DNA of 64,000 bases from Nageia nagi (Eukaryota > Pinophyta). Both the position numbers and the translations under genes were made by a program. Below, one piece after another: positions 31,570 through 43,760 of the stretch. Location of the stretch: positions 145,204,001 to 145,268,000 of the forward strand of contig JBITNC010000001.1 in the NCBI GenBank assembly GCA_050084985.1. Reading direction: 5' to 3'. The notes below the pieces were generated by a model. That model saw only the letters and a program-made list of their open reading frames with translations, searched no databases and was not told the origin of the DNA. Within the stretch, counting starts at the first letter, position 1. The number at the start of each line of letters is the position of its first letter.

Positions 31570-33611
31570 GAGGAACCCTTCACTTTGTCTCCCTATAGGA
31601 CCTCCTATTGCCCCTCATGACCTGCATCGCTCTACAACCTCTAACTACCCTCTGCAACCTCGTACCACCCCCCACATCCTATGTCACTTCATGGCCTCCA
31701 TCACCCTCCATGGCCTCCTACCACCCCTCGCAGCCTCCATCGCCCTCCATAGCCTCCTGTTGCCCCCCATGGCCTCCTAACACCCTCCATGGATCCCTCC
31801 CATTATTTGCAGTGCCTACCTCCTTTAGCTCCTCTCCTCTTTTTGTTTCCATTAAGGGTCTCTTTTTCTAATGGTTTAGTTTGCCCCCTCACTGGCATTT
31901 ATTTTTTGGCAGCTTGCATGCTTCATTTTCATATTGGGGGGCTCTCATTAAATGAGTTAGTTGATGCATTTTTTTTGGTTGCTTACAGACATGTGTTATT
32001 GAATATACCATAAGCATTAAATTCATCAAAATGTATACTCCAAAATTTAAAGCTTTGTAATAATGTGATTACTTTAGAGTAAATATATGGTCAAACATAC
32101 ATCATTACTATTAAATGCTCTCCTTTTTTTTAGAGAATGTGGCAAATATAATTTTTTTTTGGGAGTGTAATTTTCTAAGTATGGCTATCCAATTAGGTAA
32201 AAAAATGAAAATTGCAATAAAATTAATGATTTTTTTAAGTAAAAGGAGGGGGAAATATTGAATTCCTTTACTTAAAAGTTCTAGATCCTTAGAATCTCTT
32301 ATGCTTATGATGCATGCCTATTTTAAGTTAATGCTTAGAACTTAATTTTTTTAAGTTAATAATGCATGCTTAAGGACTTAAACATTTTAATCTAATGCTT
32401 AGGACTTAATTTTTAAGTTAAAGATGCATGCTTAGGACTTAATTTTTTAAGTTAAATTATGCATGCTTAGGACTTAAATTTTTAAGTTAATTATGCATGC
32501 TTAGGACTTAATTTTTTAAGTTAAATTATGCATGCTTAGGAATTAAATTTTTGAGTTAATGATGCATGCCTAGGACTTAATTTTTTGATATATGCTTGGG
32601 ATTTAAATGTTTTAAGTTAAATGATTCATGCTCCTTATGTTCAAATTTAAGTATTGCTTGCTAAGCATGACTTATGCAAAATAAGGAAATGATGCATATT
32701 GAGTTAATTTTTTCAAGCTATGGAATGATGCATACTACTTAAAATCTTAAGTTATTTTTTTCCTTATGCAAGAATGGAATGAACTTACACAAATAAGAAA
32801 TGTTGTAAAGATTTCCTTTAAGGGTTAGTAAACAAAACCCATTGGATACTTAGGTTTCAAATTTTAAATGGATGATGTTTTATTTATTCTCTTTACTTCA
32901 TGTTTCATATTTTACTTTATTTACTTATGCAAATAAAAATGTAAACATTGATATGAGCATATCCCTAAAAATTAACACATCCACACATACATTCTACAGC
33001 ATGACTTGTTTAAGGAGCCATAAGGTGAGGACAAGTGAACTAGAGCCTTTAAGTTTGATGATCCAAATGGTGAAAAGTTCATACTTCTCAATTGCTCTTA
33101 AGTCCTTTGTTGGTTTGGACATAACTCCAATAGGTGGATAGGCATATGTGTAATGATACCACATATCCACACATCCATTCAGGGATTATCCTGATAACAT
33201 AGGAGGATAACTTGAAACCTAATCAAGATTAATAATTTGGCCAATCCAATAAACATTATAACCTTAGAAAATAGTAGGTACTTATCTTTGTAAGAGTATA
33301 AAACTAACCAAGGTGAACTAGTTGAAGATTGGTAGTACTTGGGATCCTCTTGTGTGAGCATCTACGTAAAGGCCTAATTTTAGACAAGAAAACAATCCTT
33401 AACAATGCCACTCTACATCTACGATTATTGAGATGAAAAATGTATTTGGGTACATGGATTATTTGAGTTGTAAAACATTTGCACTTGTGAATCAAATCAT
33501 GCATGTCTTTTGTGTTAAAATTAGCATGTATTTTTTACTTGGCTAAAATTTAACATTAAATATTATTTATTAAACTATATGCTTATTATTTTTCACATTC
33601 TTATGTAGCAA
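31570..33611 (+). other. Cop-3 leader without a primer-binding site
   Basis: About 2 kb between the truncated 5' LTR and gag. It starts with a C-rich, low-complexity stretch (31590-31860) of CCTCCATGGCCTCC-type repeats, then AT-rich sequence, then an ATGCATGC minisatellite (separate entry), then the ~780-bp block conserved in Cop-2, Cop-4 and Cop-6 (32820-33600). The tRNA-Met primer site has been deleted with the LTR end. Short frames in the C-rich part look like low-complexity artefacts. Confidence 0.75.
32320..32640 (+). repeat. ATGCATGC minisatellite in Cop-3 leader
   Basis: About nine imperfect tandem units of 30-37 bp with consensus ATGCATGCTTAGGACTTAAT followed by a T-run and AAGTTAA. 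The same motif in degenerate form is found in the leaders of Cop-2 (11320-11650, reverse strand) and Cop-6 (60570-61050). Confidence 0.88.
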
Positions 33612-34607
33612 ATGGAAGAATCTTTTTTACCTAAACATATTCTTGATGGTTCCAACTTTAGGATTTGGGAACCATGGATGAGAGCTGAATTGCAAGCAAG
33701 GAAGCTTTGGCAAACAATGAATGAGAACCTTGTACCTCCTACAGATGAGAAGGCACTAGAGGCTTACAATATGAAGAATGAGTTGGCAACCTCCATGATT
33801 TATTGTGTAGTTTCAGATGGTGTGCTCTTAAAGATTTCCTCTTCAACCTCGATAAAGGAAGCTTGGAATAAGCTTAAACAAATCTACCTTAGGTTAAATT
33901 TTTCAAGAAATTTTATCATTCTCCAAAAGTTGCTTCAATCTTGTCAAGGGGAAGATGAAAATATGGGTATCTACTTGAACAAAATCATTGATCTAAGGAC
34001 CTAACTTGTTGCTTATAGATGCAACTGAATCAATGATGAGTTCATGGTCTTTATCATTCTTCAAAGCCTTTCTTCAAAGTTTGAAAACCTTATGACAATT
34101 TTAGAAATAAGGCTTGATGATGAAGAAGAAGTATTCTCTCTTGAGAACCTTTCTAAGCACCTATTGAAGCATGAGGAAATCTTTAACAATAAGATGTTGA
34201 TTTCTTCTCCAAAGGATAATAATGTTGCTTTTAGAGTAACCAAAACTCCTTTTTAGAGGAAGTTTAACCATAAAAAGAAATCTTTTTCTTTTTCTTTTAG
34301 AAGGTTTAAGAAAAGAAGCAATGGCTACATTAGTAGTAGGAATAATAGCAACAATGGCAACAACAACCACTTCAAGTAAAGAGATGGAAAAGGCAAATCA
34401 AATAATCTATATCCTAAAAAAAAGTTTGATAGTAATTATAACTATTGTGGCATCCAAGGTCATAAAGACATTGATTTTTACAAAAATAAAAGAGAGAAAA
34501 AGAATAAAGGCAATTAAAATGTAAAGAATTTCAAAGGAGAGAAGAATCTTCATGTTGGTTTTGCTATTGTGCTCTACTCCATGTTTCACTCTTTTTCATC
34601 TGATTAG
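33612..34607 (+). pseudogene. Cop-3 gag, degenerate
   Basis: The ATG at 33612 opens a 130-codon frame starting MEESFLPKHILDGSNFRIWE, the canonical start of a copia Gag. It continues MNENLVPPTDEKALEAYNMK and SSSTSIKEAWNKLKQIYL (UBN2 region) to 34004. The next segment in another frame covers FIILQSLSSKFENLMTILEI and LENLSKHLLKHEEIFNNK. The knuckle near 34430-34485 reads YNYCGIQGHKDIDFYK (last Cys replaced by Phe). This is the best preserved Gag N-terminus in the window. Antisense frames over 34061-34370 are shadows. Confidence 0.9.
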
Positions 34608-37541
34608 ATTATTGATTCTAGTTGCACTAATCACCTATGCTTTAAAAAAGAAAAGTTTGAGAACTTTCACAAGTATAGAAAAGATGCGATTGTGATAGGT
34701 GATAACTCCATCCTTGAAGTCTAAGGAATTGGGAGAGTGTTGATTCACAAAAAAGGTTCTTGATAATGTGCTCTATGTTCCTAAGCTTAGGATGAATCTT
34801 CTCTCCATGATCCAAATTGCTAAAAAAAAGTACTCCTTTGAGTTTGATTCTCAATCCTAGTGCATTAAGAAAGGACCTGCCACATTGGCTAAAGGATTAG
34901 TGAAAGATAACATTTACATAATGGATCAAGTTCCATCAAAGATATGTCTTGCTACAAGTGTGCATTTTAAAGGTAATCTTTGGCACTATTGTTTAGGGTA
35001 CCTTAACCATAAGGGTATTCAAGTCATGAAATACTAAGAACTTGTGAAAGGTTTGCTTTTAATTTCTCCTTCAATTGGTCTAGACGAGAAGTGCATTCTT
35101 AGCAAGATGCATAGATAAAAGTTTGAAAAAGATAAGACAATAAGAGCATATTGACCTCTTCAACTTGTGCATTCAGATTTGATGGGTCCATTTCAGACTA
35201 AGTCACTTAGAAGAGCATCTTATGTCTTAACCTTCATTGATGATTTTAGTAGGATGAACTTTGGGTATCTACTTGAGCATAAGGATCAAACCTTTGAGAG
35301 TTTTAAAGTTTTTAAGGCCTTTATTGAGAATCAGACTAACCTTAAAATCAAGATGTTGAGATCAGATAATGGAGAAGAATATAATAATAATGAGTTCAAT
35401 GACTATGTGCTAAGTATAGAATCAAGAGGTAGTTTATAATTTCATACACTCCTCAATAGAATGGTGTTACCAAAAAGAAAAATAGGATAATTATGAAGAT
35501 GGCTAAATACATGTTAGGTAATCTTCCTAGTTTCTTATGGGGTGAAGCTATGAGCACTACTATTTACACCTTGAATATGTGTCCCACAAAATCCATTTAA
35601 AGTAAAACTCCTTTTGAGGTATGGTTAGGAATAAAACCTAACATTTCTCACCTTAGGGTGTTTAGTTGTGAAGCATTCTCCTACATTATTTTTGAAAAAA
35701 GGAAAAAAATGGATAAAAGAGCTAAAAAATACATCTTTGTAGGTTATGATAATCAGCATAGAGGTTATAGGCTCTAGTATTTATCCTACAAAGCTATGTT
35801 TATTTCAAAGGATGTAAAGTTCAATGAACTTATTAAAGAATCTGCTTCTAATGAGGATGTTGATGATCTAGAGGACTCTTTAGTTGCTCCTAATCGATTA
35901 GATATTGATGGAGAAAAGTCACCTTAGGAATAAAATTCTTCAACATAAAGGGTAACAAGGAGAATGACCTTAAATAAATCCTTATTTTTCAAGATTGAAA
36001 ACAAGCATGAGCCCTCATCCTTCAAAGAAACTTCAAAGCATGAGTGCTAAATAGAAGCCATGAAAGTGAAGTATGAGGCATTTATAAAAAATAAATCTTA
36101 GAACTTAGTTTCTTATCCCAATGAGAAGAATACGATTGGTAATAAGTGGATCTACAAGGTCAAGTTCAATTCAATTGGAGATATTGAGAAATACAAGGTA
36201 AGATTAGTAGCTAAAGGTTTTGCTCAAAAATACAATGTAGATTATGAGGAAACCTTTGCTCTCATGGAAAATATGCCTACTATGAGGATTATCCTTGCTC
36301 TTTTTGTAGCTCAAAGATAGAAAATTTTTCAACTTGATGTCAAGAGTGCATTTCTCAATGGTGACTTAGATGTGAAAATCATCATGAATCAATTAGAAGG
36401 GTTTATTGTGGAAGGCAAAAAGTCCTTTATGTTCAAGCTAAAGAAATCATTGTATAGACTTAAGTAAGCACCTAGAGCTTGGTACAGAAAGATTTTAGGG
36501 TACTTTGTAGACATTGGATTCTCCAAGTATTTTTTTGACTTTGATCTATATGTGCTCAATAAGGGAAAAGATGTGGTCTTGATTCTCTTTTATATGGATG
36601 ATCTTTTGATAATTGAAAACAATGATGAAATTATTCAAGAATACATATCCAAACTTAAGGCAACATTTGAAACGACTGATATTGGTCTCTTACACTACTA
36701 TATTAGAATGTAAGTGTATTAATACAAAGATTGCATTTATCTTAGTCAATCTAAGTATATATCAAACATCTTATAGAAGTTTGAAATGGAAGAGTGTATA
36801 TATTTTCTAGTCTCTCCTGGAATCATTATTTCTCTAAGCTCTAACTCTTAGTTGATGCTATAGTTTACAAGAAATTAATTGGTAATCTTTTGTATTTAAC
36901 TATATCCAGGCCAGATATTACCTTCGTAGTGAATCTGATGATGATTCATGTAGAAACCATATGTTGAGCACTTCAATGTTATTAAGCAAATCTTGAGGTA
37001 TGTTGTAGGGACTAAAGATTTGCTCTCAAGTATTCCAAGTTGCCCTCATTTGTTTTCTCTAGATTCTCATATTCTAACTATGGGGGAGATAGAAATGATA
37101 GAAAATTAACCTCTACATATGTGTTTAGCATTGGTTCAGATGCTATCTCTTGAGCTTCCAATAAGTAGCCTAATATTTCTCTTTCAATCATAGAAGCTAA
37201 ATATCAAGTCATGTTTGTTGCAGCCCAAGAAGCTATTTGGCTAAGGCATATTTTGAAAGAAATTAGGTATGAGTAAAGTGGCTCATCTTTGATTTCTTTA
37301 GATAATCAATTGACTATTTTTTGGATAAGAATCTTATGTTCCATCAGAGAATAAAATAAGTGAAAATTCGTATCCATTCTATTAGGGAGAAGGTTCTTTA
37401 TAGCATCATACACATGGAGAATTATCCATCCACCTTAAACTTCATTGATTTATTCATCAAGCCCCTCCTAAAAGCTCAATTTATAAACTTAGAGATGCTA
37501 TTGAGTTGGTAAGGTTGCCCTCACAGTGGAGTGAAGTTTGA
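34608..37541 (+). pseudogene. Cop-3 pol (protease, integrase, RT, RNase H), degenerate
   Basis: Protease starts IIDSSCTNHLC (D-S-S in place of D-S-G). The integrase open segment at 35167-35439 reads MHSDLMGPFQTKSLRRASYV, TFIDDFSRMNFGYLLEHK and RSDNGEEYNNNEF, keeping both aspartates and a downstream Glu. RT spans about 36040-36830 with [23 protein letters not shown] and ILFYMDDLLI. RNase H runs from about 36880 to 37541. In-frame TAG/TAA codons and several indels split the frame. Confidence 0.92.
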
Positions 37542-38246
37542 ATTCTTGTGTTGAATTCATGTTTGTGATGATAACTTCACCCCTAGGAGGATTTTATGTT
37601 GTATAGTGTTGATTTAGTTATACACCTTTGTGGTAAGTTCACTCTACCTAAGAAATTTGTTGTACAAAATTTTAAAAGCAAAAAGATTGGCCAATCTAGC
37701 ACTATTCAGTTATCCATGTGTGAGAAACTCTTATGTGTCTTTTGGCACCATTCAATTATTCATATGTGAGGAACTCATATGTGCATGCTCTATTTTGTAA
37801 TGATAATCAACATATATTTTATATATAACAGGTGACTATGAGTTTTTGGCATGGAATCTTCATGATGACTTATAGTGCACCATTGATCAGTTCATGATGG
37901 CATTTGTGTGATTCATCTATCCTTGATGAGATTAATATGTTGCATCTAACTGATCTTATTATTTGAGCTGCTTATGACTTGCAAGTTCTTTTAAGATTGC
38001 AAGTTACTTACCTCAAGTATGTAGGCTCTTAGAGACTCTTCATAACTTCTAGTTGGATGATTACTTCATGTATATTGAAGTCAGTTGTGGTTAATGATTG
38101 TATTTGGCAAATTAGCGAGTCTCAAACTAGATCTTTCTTACTTCATAAATATGTAAAAAGTTCTCATCTTCATTGTATCTATTTTGAGGAGAACTCTCTT
38201 ACTTTCTCTCTTATTTGCTCTAGCTCAATATTGCATTAAAGGTGAG
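37542..38246 (+). other. Cop-3 3' untranslated region and polypurine tract
   Basis: Non-coding, parallel to 3346-4152 of Cop-1, with the same TTATCCATRTGTGAG repeats near 37700-37790. It ends in TTAAAGGTGAG (38236-38246), a decayed polypurine tract next to the LTR. Confidence 0.75.
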
Positions 38247-38746
38247 TGTTGGAATGTATAATGCATTATTGTAAAGGTTTTGTAATAATCTTCTATGTAA
38301 GTTCACTAATAATTAAGGGTATCATTTGATACCTTAATTATTTAAATGAATATGGTAATGTAACTTACCCTACACTCCATGTCATGAGCATGCCCCTTGG
38401 GTAAAAGGATGTGCATGTCATGCTTTTGTACATTGGATAAAAAGGTGATCCAAAGAGAGATTATGGCCTATAAATAGAAGTCTCTCTCTTTGTGATTACA
38501 TACCAATTATGGAGTAAAGTTATGCTATAAGATAGTTCTTAGGAGTTGAGATTAGAAGGATTGTAAGAGAGTTGTATTTGTAATTGAAGTAAAGATCTAG
38601 TTAGTGGATGTACTCCTAGTTGAAGGAACCACTTTCATCTTATTTTACATTGTGAGATTGCTTTATATGTTTATTAGATGTGTATTGTGAGCTTTCAAGT
38701 GATCTTGGGAGTTTAGAATTGTTCATGTTATAGTTCAATTCTCTTA
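38247..38746 (+). repeat. Cop-3 3' LTR (500 bp)
   Basis: TGTTGGAATGTATAATGC to CAATTCTCTTA (terminal CA mutated to TA). TATA box CTATAAATAG at 38468-38477. Confidence 0.93.
38468..38477 (+). promoter_or_regulatory. TATA box in Cop-3 3' LTR
   Basis: CTATAAATAG, exact family consensus. Confidence 0.68.
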
Positions 38747-38751
38747 AAGGC

Positions 38752-39336
38752 TCTTATTCAAGTTAACCAATTATTGTATCAATCTCCAAAAGTTATCCAA
38801 TAGTCCCCTTAAGCTCAAATGCCAAATTAGTTTAATAACCCATTACAAAATATGGTACACCAATAAATTTCTCCTCAAAATCAACAACAAATGGTTTCAA
38901 ATCCATCTCACTTTTATGATACATAAAATATAACAATGCAAAATCAACCAATTGTACCACCAAAATCCAATATTAAGTTAGCAAGTACAACCAAACTAAG
39001 TTGGTTCATAGTAATTAAACCCAAATGTAAATGCACAAACTCAAATTCTAAATCAAAATGCATAATACCAAGCCAATACCTAAGGTTAGTCCCAAAGAAC
39101 ACTTGCAAATCAAGCTTAAAACCAACAAAGTGTCCAACCCCAATATGCTCTTAGTTACCAAAGTGCAACATATTACCTTAACCCAAATCATTATAGTGCA
39201 CAAAGGTATCCACAAGCTTAGCCAAATTATTATACACAAAACTTAAACTAATAACCATATGGTGCACAACATTAATTTTCTCAAGGTCCACAAGGTACCC
39301 AAGCCTCTTCTTGTCAAAACTAAGGTTAGCCAACTT
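38752..39336 (+). pseudogene. Gyp-2 gag, middle piece
   Basis: Continues the frame of the N-terminal piece after Cop-3: ALIQVNQLLYQSPKVIQ, then NPLQNMVHQ and SPQNQQQMVSNPSHFYD. After a frame change it passes into tyrosine/glutamine-rich sequence with blocks such as SYQSATYYLNPNHYSAQRYP. The composition (Gln, Asn, Tyr, Pro, Ser) resembles a low-complexity disordered region. It ends at the Cop-4 target site ATAGT. Confidence 0.6.
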
Positions 39337-39341
39337 ATAGT

Positions 39342-39788
39342 TGATGAAATTAACCATTTTTGAATTAATCTCTAAGTTACCAAGATCTAAAGAAGGCACT
39401 TACAACATCAACCATAGCACAATAACACACAAACCAATCTCACAAATAACACAAGATATAAAGTGGTTCCTCCCTCCTTCGAAGTACATCCACTAACTAA
39501 GATCTTCTTATTATCAAATACCTCTCTTATAAAATCTTTCCTCTCTCCAAACCTTAAACTTCAATTATTTCATTACATTAAGATGAGGGGTACCTCTCTA
39601 TTTATAAGAAGAAACCCACCCTTTAACCTTCCTTTAACCCAAGGGAAAGGTTAAAGGTGTTTTTATATTTAATCCTCTTTTTTTTTTATTCTCTTAATAC
39701 TTTAAGGTATCTAAAGATATTTTAAAGATACATTAAAGCATTAAGTGAATTTACATTAAAGAGAAATATTACATTACAAATGTTAACA
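39342..39788 (-). repeat. Cop-4 3' LTR
   Basis: Left LTR, 447 bp. Minus strand TGTTAACATTTG ... AATTTCATCA. TATA box at 39598-39607 (TTATAAATAG on the minus strand). Confidence 0.93.
39598..39607 (-). promoter_or_regulatory. TATA box in Cop-4 3' LTR
   Basis: TTATAAATAG on the minus strand, identical in both LTRs. Confidence 0.68.
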
Positions 39789-40820
39789 CTCCCCCTTAAT
39801 GTAATATTAGGATAGAGTGTAGAAAAAGAAGAAAGATAAAGTAAAAAAGAGTTCTCCTCCAAAGAGATACAAGCAGAGGTGAGAACTTTTAATCATTGAG
39901 AAATAAGCAAGATTTTAGTTTAAGACTCACTACAATACCATTTGAAAAAATGGTTTACAATATAATCATTAACCATAAGTAGTTTCACTATAAGTATAGT
40001 CGATCAAACACTGAGTTGACATGTGAGCCTTCATGAGCTTGCCCACCTAAAGTAAGTAACCTGCATTCTTAGATGAAACCTACAAGCTCATAAATAAGAT
40101 TAGTTAGATGCATCATATAAATATTCATATCAATCACAAGATAAATGAACTAAGTAATGCCATCCATAAATTGACCAATGATGCACTATAAGTCATCACA
40201 AAGATGCCAAGCCAATACTTATAATTGTTTGTTGTATATTGAAACATGTGTTGATTAATAGTAAAAAGAGCATATGCATATATCAAAAACTCATATATGG
40301 ATAACCAAATAGTGCCAAAAAAATACATACTAATTCCTCACATAGTGATAACAGAAACCTAAAAAATGTACCATGAGTTCCTCATACAAAGCAAACTAAC
40401 CACGAAGGTGTACATTTAAGATCAACACTATATAGTAAAATATCCTCCTAGGGATGAAGTTATCACCACAAACACGAATTCAACACAAAAATTCATCCTT
40501 CACTCCTACTTGAAGAAAACTTCACTAACCATAAAAACTTTCAAAGTATGCATAACAAAGTTTCTAAAGTGGTCTAGTGAATAAATCAAGAGAGTCAAAA
40601 TCAAATGAAGAGAGCTATAGTTGTTGCATCAAGAACTTACTGCTTGATATAATATGCATGGATTTGTAGTGTACTATAAGTCATCACTTAAGATTCCAAG
40701 CCCATACTTATAGTTACCAAAAAAAATGTATAAACAAAGTATACAAACTAAAAACAAAGTACATAACAACTTTATTAAAAAAAGGAAGAAGGTATAATAG
40801 ATTGACAAAGAATTTAACCT
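39789..40820 (-). other. Cop-4 3' untranslated region and polypurine tract
   Basis: About 1 kb without coding signal. The polypurine tract TTAAGGGGGAG (minus strand) touches the LTR. The CATATATGGATAAC-like repeats of the Cop-1 family recur in weaker form around 40290-40340. Confidence 0.75.
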
Positions 40821-43760
40821 TTACTCCTTTGTTGAAGGCAACTTCACTAACCTAATAGAATCCCTAAGCTTACAAAATTTGGCTTCAAGAAGGGGCTTGG
40901 TGAACAAATTAGCAAAGTTTAGGATTGATGGATAATACTGCAAGTGTAGAAGGCCATCCAAAATCTTCTCTCTAATAAAGTGGGCTTGGATTTCAACATG
41001 CTTTATTCTATAATGGCAAATAGGATTCTTTGCCAAAGTAATAGCTGATTGATTATTTGAAAAAATTTGAGATGGATGAACTTTATCATAACCAACTTCT
41101 TTCAAAACATGCCTCAACTAGATGGCTTCTCAGGTTGTAATTGACATTGCACGATATTCATCCTCTATGGTGGAGAGAGCAGTAGTAGGCTACTTCTTAG
41201 AAACCCTAGAGATAGCACTTGAACCAATGCTAAAAACATAAGAAAAGGTTAATTTTCTTTCATGTTTATCTCCCCCATAGTTAGAATTTGAGAATCCTGA
41301 GAGAACAAATAAGGGTAACTTATCATACTTTAGAACAAGATCCTTAGTGTTCACAACATACCTCAAAATTTGTTTAACTACATTGAGGTGTTCAACATAC
41401 AAATTTTGCATAAAGAAAGACAAAAAATTCACAATAAAGACAATATTTGGCTTAGAGATAGTCAAATATAGAATATTATCAATTAGTTGCCTGTAAGTCA
41501 TAGCATCTACCAATTGAGAGATGGAATTAAGAGACAAAGTGACTTTAAGAGAGACTAGGATTATAGCGGATTTGCACTCCTCCATTCTAAACTTTTGCAA
41601 GATATTTGAGATACATTTTGATTGACTAATATAAGTACAATCCTTGTATTGGTACACTTGCATACCAAGGTAGTAGTGCAATAAACCAAGGTTGGTCATT
41701 TCAAAAGTTACCTTAAGTTTGGATATGTAATCTTTATGAGGACTATATTGTTCCATGTAATTAGTAGATCATCCACATAGAGAAGAATCAAGATCAATTC
41801 TTATCCTTCATTGAGCACATAAAGATCCATGTCAGAAAAACATTTAGAAAACTCAATGTACTCAAAGAATTCTGAAATCTTATGGTACCAGGCCTAAGGT
41901 GCTTACTTAAGTACATACAAAGACTTCTTTAATTTGCAAATAAAAGATTCTTTACCTTCCATAATAAACCCTTATAATTGGTTCATGTAGATTTTGATAT
42001 CTAATTCACTATTGAGAAAAGTACTCTTAACATTGTGTTGAAAAACTTTCCATCCTTGAGCTGCTTTAAGAGCAAGAATCACCCTAATAGTAGGAATATT
42101 TACCATTGGAGCAAAGGTTTCCTCATAATAAACTCTATATTTTTAACAAAACCCTTGAATACTAACTTTGCTTTGTATTTTTGAATTTCTCTAACTAAAT
42201 TATATTTGACCTTATAAATCCATTTATTATCAATCACATTGCGTTCATTAGGATAAGGAACCAAATTCCAAGTTTGATTCTTCATTAGAATCTCATACTC
42301 CACATTCATGTTATTTATCCAACATTCCTTCTTTGAAGCTTCTTTAAAGGATGAGAGCTCATTCTTACTATTAATTTTGGTAAATAAAGATTTATTAAAT
42401 GTCATACTTATTTTTATACTTTGTATTGGAGATATTTGTTCCTTAGGTGACAAATCAACATTGATATCCAACTAGTTAGGTGCAACAAAAGAATCATCAC
42501 ATTTATCAAGGTTCTCACAAGAAGTAGATTCTTCAGAAAGTTCATTGAACTTTATATCCATTGATACAAAGATTGCTCGTACAGAGGGTTGGTATAGATT
42601 TTAGCCTCTATGTTGATTATCATATCCTATAAAGATACATTTTTTAGATCTCTTATCCATCTTCTTCTTTTTCTCAAGAACTACAAAGGCATAAGCATCA
42701 TAGCCAAAGACCCTAAAGTGAGAGGTGTTAGGCTTCTTTCATGTCCATGCCTCCTATGAAGTCTTTCCTTCAATTACTTTCATAGGACACTTATTTAAGA
42801 TGTAGATTGTAGTACTTATAGCTTCACTCCATAAGAAGCTAAGAAGATATTTCAACATACATATTTCTATTTCTTGAATAGTTCTAATCATTCATTCAGC
42901 TACACCATTATGCTGAGAAGTGTAAGGGATCATAAACTACCTCTTGATTTCATACATGGTATTCATTTCTATTATACTCACCCCCATTATTAGATCTTAA
43001 CATCTTAATTTGAATCCAAACTGATTCTCTACCAAGGATTTGAAATCTTTGTACCTATCAAAGGTTTGATCCTTGTGCTCTAGAAGATAACCAAATGTCA
43101 TCCTATTGAATTCATCAATAAAAGTCAAGACATAAGATGCTCCTCCAATTGACTTAGTTAGAAAAGGACCCATCAAATTTGAATGCACAAGCTGAAGAGA
43201 TTGAATTGTTCTAGTTTCCTTATCTTTTGGAAATTTTTGTCGATTGATTTTACTTAGAATGCACTTCTCATAAAGACCAATTATAGGTGATATTGTAGGC
43301 AAAACTTTCACAAGTTCATAATCTTTCATAACTTGAATGTTCTTATAGTTTAAGTGGCCTAATAAATGGTGCTAAATATTTCCTTTAGAGCAAACATTAG
43401 TTGTAAAGCACATCTTTGTTGGATATTGATCCACAATGTAAAGATCATTTTTCATTGAACCTTTCACTACAGTGGTAAGACCCTTTTTCATGCACCAAGA
43501 GTATGAGTTAAACTCAAAATACTAATCTTTCCTTGTAATCTAAATTATGGAAAGAAGATTCATAGTGAGTTTAGACATATAAAGCACATTCTCAAGAATC
43601 TTTCCTTGTAACCACACACTCCCAATACCTTGAACTTTAAGAATTGAATTATCACCTATCATAATTGGATCATTTTTATACTTATGAATGTTTTGAAACT
43701 TATGTTTTTCAAAATACATGTGATTAGTGCATCCAAATTCAATAATTTAATCATATGACA
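40821..43760 (-). pseudogene. Cop-4 pol (protease, integrase, RT, RNase H), degenerate
   Basis: Minus strand. Protease motif at about 43715-43750 reads IIEFGCTNHM, so both Asp and Ser of D-S-G are replaced. GAG-pre-integrase and integrase start at 42997-43329 with KCILSKINRQKFPKDKETR, HSNLMGPFLTKSIGGASYVL and TFIDEFNRMTFGYLLEHKDQ. The next motif RSNNGGEY has the catalytic Asp changed to Asn. RT includes KECWINNMNVEYEILMKNQT and NKWIYKVKYNL at 42100-42471 and LILLYVDDLL near 41760-41790. The RT end and RNase H cover 41756-40821, ending SIRLVKLPSTKE. Many stops. Confidence 0.92.

Larger units (their letters stand above)
31102..38746 (+). mobile_element. Cop-3: Ty1/copia element, plus strand
   Basis: A 7.65-kb member of the Cop-1/-2/-6 family inserted in Gyp-2 gag. 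It has a 5' LTR that lacks its last ~30 bp, a 2-kb leader, gag, pol, 3' untranslated region, polypurine tract and a complete 500-bp 3' LTR. The flanks GAGGT (31097-31101) and AAGGC (38747-38751) differ at two of five positions, both transitions, and fit an aged 5-bp duplication, because joining them restores the Gyp-2 reading frame. Coding regions are broken by stops and frameshifts. Confidence 0.92.

Noticed and set aside
31608-32013. Pro/Ser-rich frames in the Cop-3 leader
   Set aside because: Driven by CCTCCATGGCCTCC-type minisatellite; no conservation with Cop-6 at the protein level.
39789-40820. An envelope-like gene between pol and the 3' LTR of the copia elements
   Set aside because: The 3' untranslated regions (about 0.7-1.0 kb) contain only short frames that are not shared between copies; no signal peptide plus transmembrane frame is present.
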